Assembly (NCBI GenBank): GCA_030427865.1
Contig: JAUICK010000001.1
Span: 434,001-498,000, forward strand
Length of the DNA: 64,000 bases
Reading direction: 5' to 3'
Source: Bacteroidia bacterium
Lineage (GTDB): Bacteria > Bacteroidota > Bacteroidia > Flavobacteriales > Flavobacteriaceae
Shown piece by piece: positions 63,049 through 64,000 of the stretch; positions within the stretch are counted from its first letter, which is position 1, and every line of letters begins with the position of its first letter. The notes under the pieces were generated by a model. That model was not told the DNA's origin and did not search any database. It was given only the letters and a program-made list of their open reading frames with translations. The position numbers and the translations under genes are program-made.

Positions 63049-63447
63049 ATGAATTTACTATCTAAACATCCAACAGAGGTTCTAACCTTACTTTTTTTAA
63101 TCGTTACTTTTTTACAATCTGGAATTGACAAACTCTTAGATTGGAAAGGTAATGTGTCTTTTATCAGAGATCATTTTAAGAATTCACCCTTAAAAAAGAA
63201 TGTTCCTTTATTGTTAGCCATTATTTTAGTAATAGAAATTATTGCAGGTGTTTTAATGGTAATTGGAGTTTATCAAATCTATACTTCAGGAGCAAAAGAA
63301 ATCGCTTTATTAGGTGTAGAGCTTTCTGCTATCACTTTAATTTTCTTATTAATAGGACAACGTCTGGCAAAAGATTATGCAGGTGCGATGTCTTTAGCAG
63401 TTTATTTTATTATAACACTTTGGGGAGTATTTTTGTTAAATAGTTAA
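63049..63447 (+). CDS. DoxX-like membrane protein
   Basis: A protein of 132 residues with four hydrophobic segments (around 9-26, 52-72, 82-102 and 110-130). The layout and SGIDKL / VIEIIAGVLMVIG segments match DoxX-type proteins, which are poorly understood membrane proteins linked to redox and thiosulfate metabolism in some species. A stand-alone gene with its own promoter and terminator. Confidence 0.7.
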   Translation: MNLLSKHPTEVLTLLFLIVTFLQSGIDKLLDWKGNVSFIRDHFKNSPLKKNVPLLLAIILVIEIIAGVLMVIGVYQIYTSGAKEIALLGVELSAITLIFLLIGQRLAKDYAGAMSLAVYFIITLWGVFLLNS

Positions 63448-63486
63448 AACTTATTTATTAAAAATTTTTAATAGTTTTTTCTTATT

Positions 63487-63527
63487 AAAAAAGCTCTTAA
63501 AAACGCTTGTTTTAAGAGCTTTTTTAT
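63487..63527. terminator. strong bidirectional terminator between DoxX-like and methyltransferase genes
   Basis: AAAAGCTCTTAAAA (63489-63502) is the exact reverse complement of 63510-63523, with a 7-base loop and A/T-rich ends on both sides. The genes converge on it. Confidence 0.8.
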
Positions 63528-63590
63528 TTTAAACAAGTATATTTATCATTTAATGCTTAAAACTTCTTTCAATGCGTTTAAAAAGCATTT

Positions 63591-64000
63591 TTAATACTTT
63601 TTTAGCACATAAATTAAAGAAGAATACTCAGAAGTTGTTCTTGCCTTTAAGTTTGAAACGAAACCTCTGTAAAATGCTCTTATCGGATTTATTTTCCCTG
63701 TTTTATATTTCTCGCTCAAAAGAGAAACGTAATATGCATCAAATTTCATAGGAATGGTTTTTTCAACAATCATATTTTCTTCAGAAAAAATTTTATGAAT
63801 AGAACACTGAGAAAAATGCCAAAGATGTCTTGGAACATCAAAAGCTGCCCAAAACTCTTTATAATATTTTGCATCGTAGCTTTTGTAATTAGGAACAGCT
63901 ACAACCAACCTTCCGTTTTCAGAAAGTAGTTTATTTATTGTAGAAATATAATCAGACAAATTTTCAACATGCTCTAAAACATGCCAAAGAGTAATTACAT
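63591..64000 (-). CDS. class I SAM-dependent methyltransferase, C-terminal part (runs off the window)
   Basis: The frame is open to base 64000; the visible end is about 136 residues. Upstream of the first ATG (63959) the frame continues as VITLWHVLEHVENLSDY, the class I motif around post-I/motif II, so the gene starts outside the window. Further motifs are LLSENGRLVVAVPNY and DVPRHLWHFS, typical of methyltransferases with a C-terminal SAM-fold found beside glycan or lipid genes. Substrate unknown. Confidence 0.85.
   Translation of the reverse strand, partial: VITLWHVLEHVENLSDYISTINKLLSENGRLVVAVPNYKSYDAKYYKEFWAAFDVPRHLWHFSQCSIHKIFSEENMIVEKTIPMKFDAYYVSLLSEKYKTGKINPIRAFYRGFVSNLKARTTSEYSSLIYVLKKY

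Noticed and set aside
1..64000. CRISPR array, prophage, transposon or integrative element
   Set aside because: No regular direct-repeat array, no phage structural genes, no transposase or integrase in any frame; the single tRNA has no adjoining repeat of its 3' end that I can see.

Overview
The window is a low-GC (roughly one-third G+C) chromosomal segment of a marine-type Flavobacteriaceae bacterium, Polaribacter- or Tenacibaculum-like. The evidence is TonB receptors with carboxypeptidase-regulatory-like domains, FecI/FecR surface signalling, HmuY and other Bacteroidetes lipoproteins, DUF6607/DUF6686/DUF6438/DUF4286 families, and promoters of the Bacteroidetes type (-7 box TAnnTTTG). It is mostly core chromosome. 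I see no prophage, transposase, CRISPR array or rRNA, and there is one tRNA. No gene-free stretch exceeds 300 bases once two short genes at 40368-40511 and 47870-48001 are counted.

Layout. 1-668: start of prs (partial) and tRNA-Leu. 721-8951: a divergent heme/iron uptake locus. hmuR-hmuY lie on the minus strand. On the plus strand are a DUF6607 gene broken by one stop codon, a secreted ankyrin protein, a DUF2271 protein, a PepSY/flavodoxin/FAD reductase and a DUF6686 protein. A 19-bp palindrome lies between the two promoters. 9025-16686: a periplasmic nitrate reductase operon, napD-napA-napB (with a duplicated heme module)-tetraheme lipoprotein-4Fe4S protein-NrfD, plus an outer-membrane porin with its own promoter. 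Both promoters carry the same ATGA-N6-TCAT site at the same distance from the -7 box. 16815-21199: DUF4202, HupE/UreJ, deoxycytidylate deaminase, S41 protease and a cytochrome c peroxidase.

21381-33266: the SUF iron-sulfur cluster locus (iscA-like, sufB, sufC, sufD, and distant sufS). It contains two four-helix-bundle (S23/IVS-type) genes enclosed by long inverted repeats, and a third repeat pair without a gene. Between sufD and sufS are an M20 amidohydrolase, a serine hydrolase and an unrecognised three-gene membrane/lipoprotein set. 33451-38105: an SGNH-hydrolase lipoprotein and a TonB receptor. 38106-44966: ribF, serS, a 47-codon gene, a TPR protein, DUF4286, rsmA and mgtE. 45172-48591: a response regulator/TPR histidine kinase pair, a 43-residue acidic peptide gene with its own promoter and terminator, and an RNA methyltransferase. 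48710-57419: mutS, tatA, O-methyltransferase, an ECF sigma factor with a small Cys-motif protein, panB, a 2-hydroxyacid dehydrogenase and small stress-type genes. 57425-63959: an outer-membrane receptor/FecR/FecI cluster opposite a zinc metallopeptidase lipoprotein, DUF6438, a DoxX-like protein, and a methyltransferase cut by the window end.

How they fit together. The left third is built for iron/heme capture and anaerobic nitrate respiration. Both feed on the SUF Fe-S assembly line encoded next to them. The most unusual structure is the set of inverted-repeat elements inside the suf operon. They look like the intervening sequences of 23S rRNA genes but sit between protein genes.
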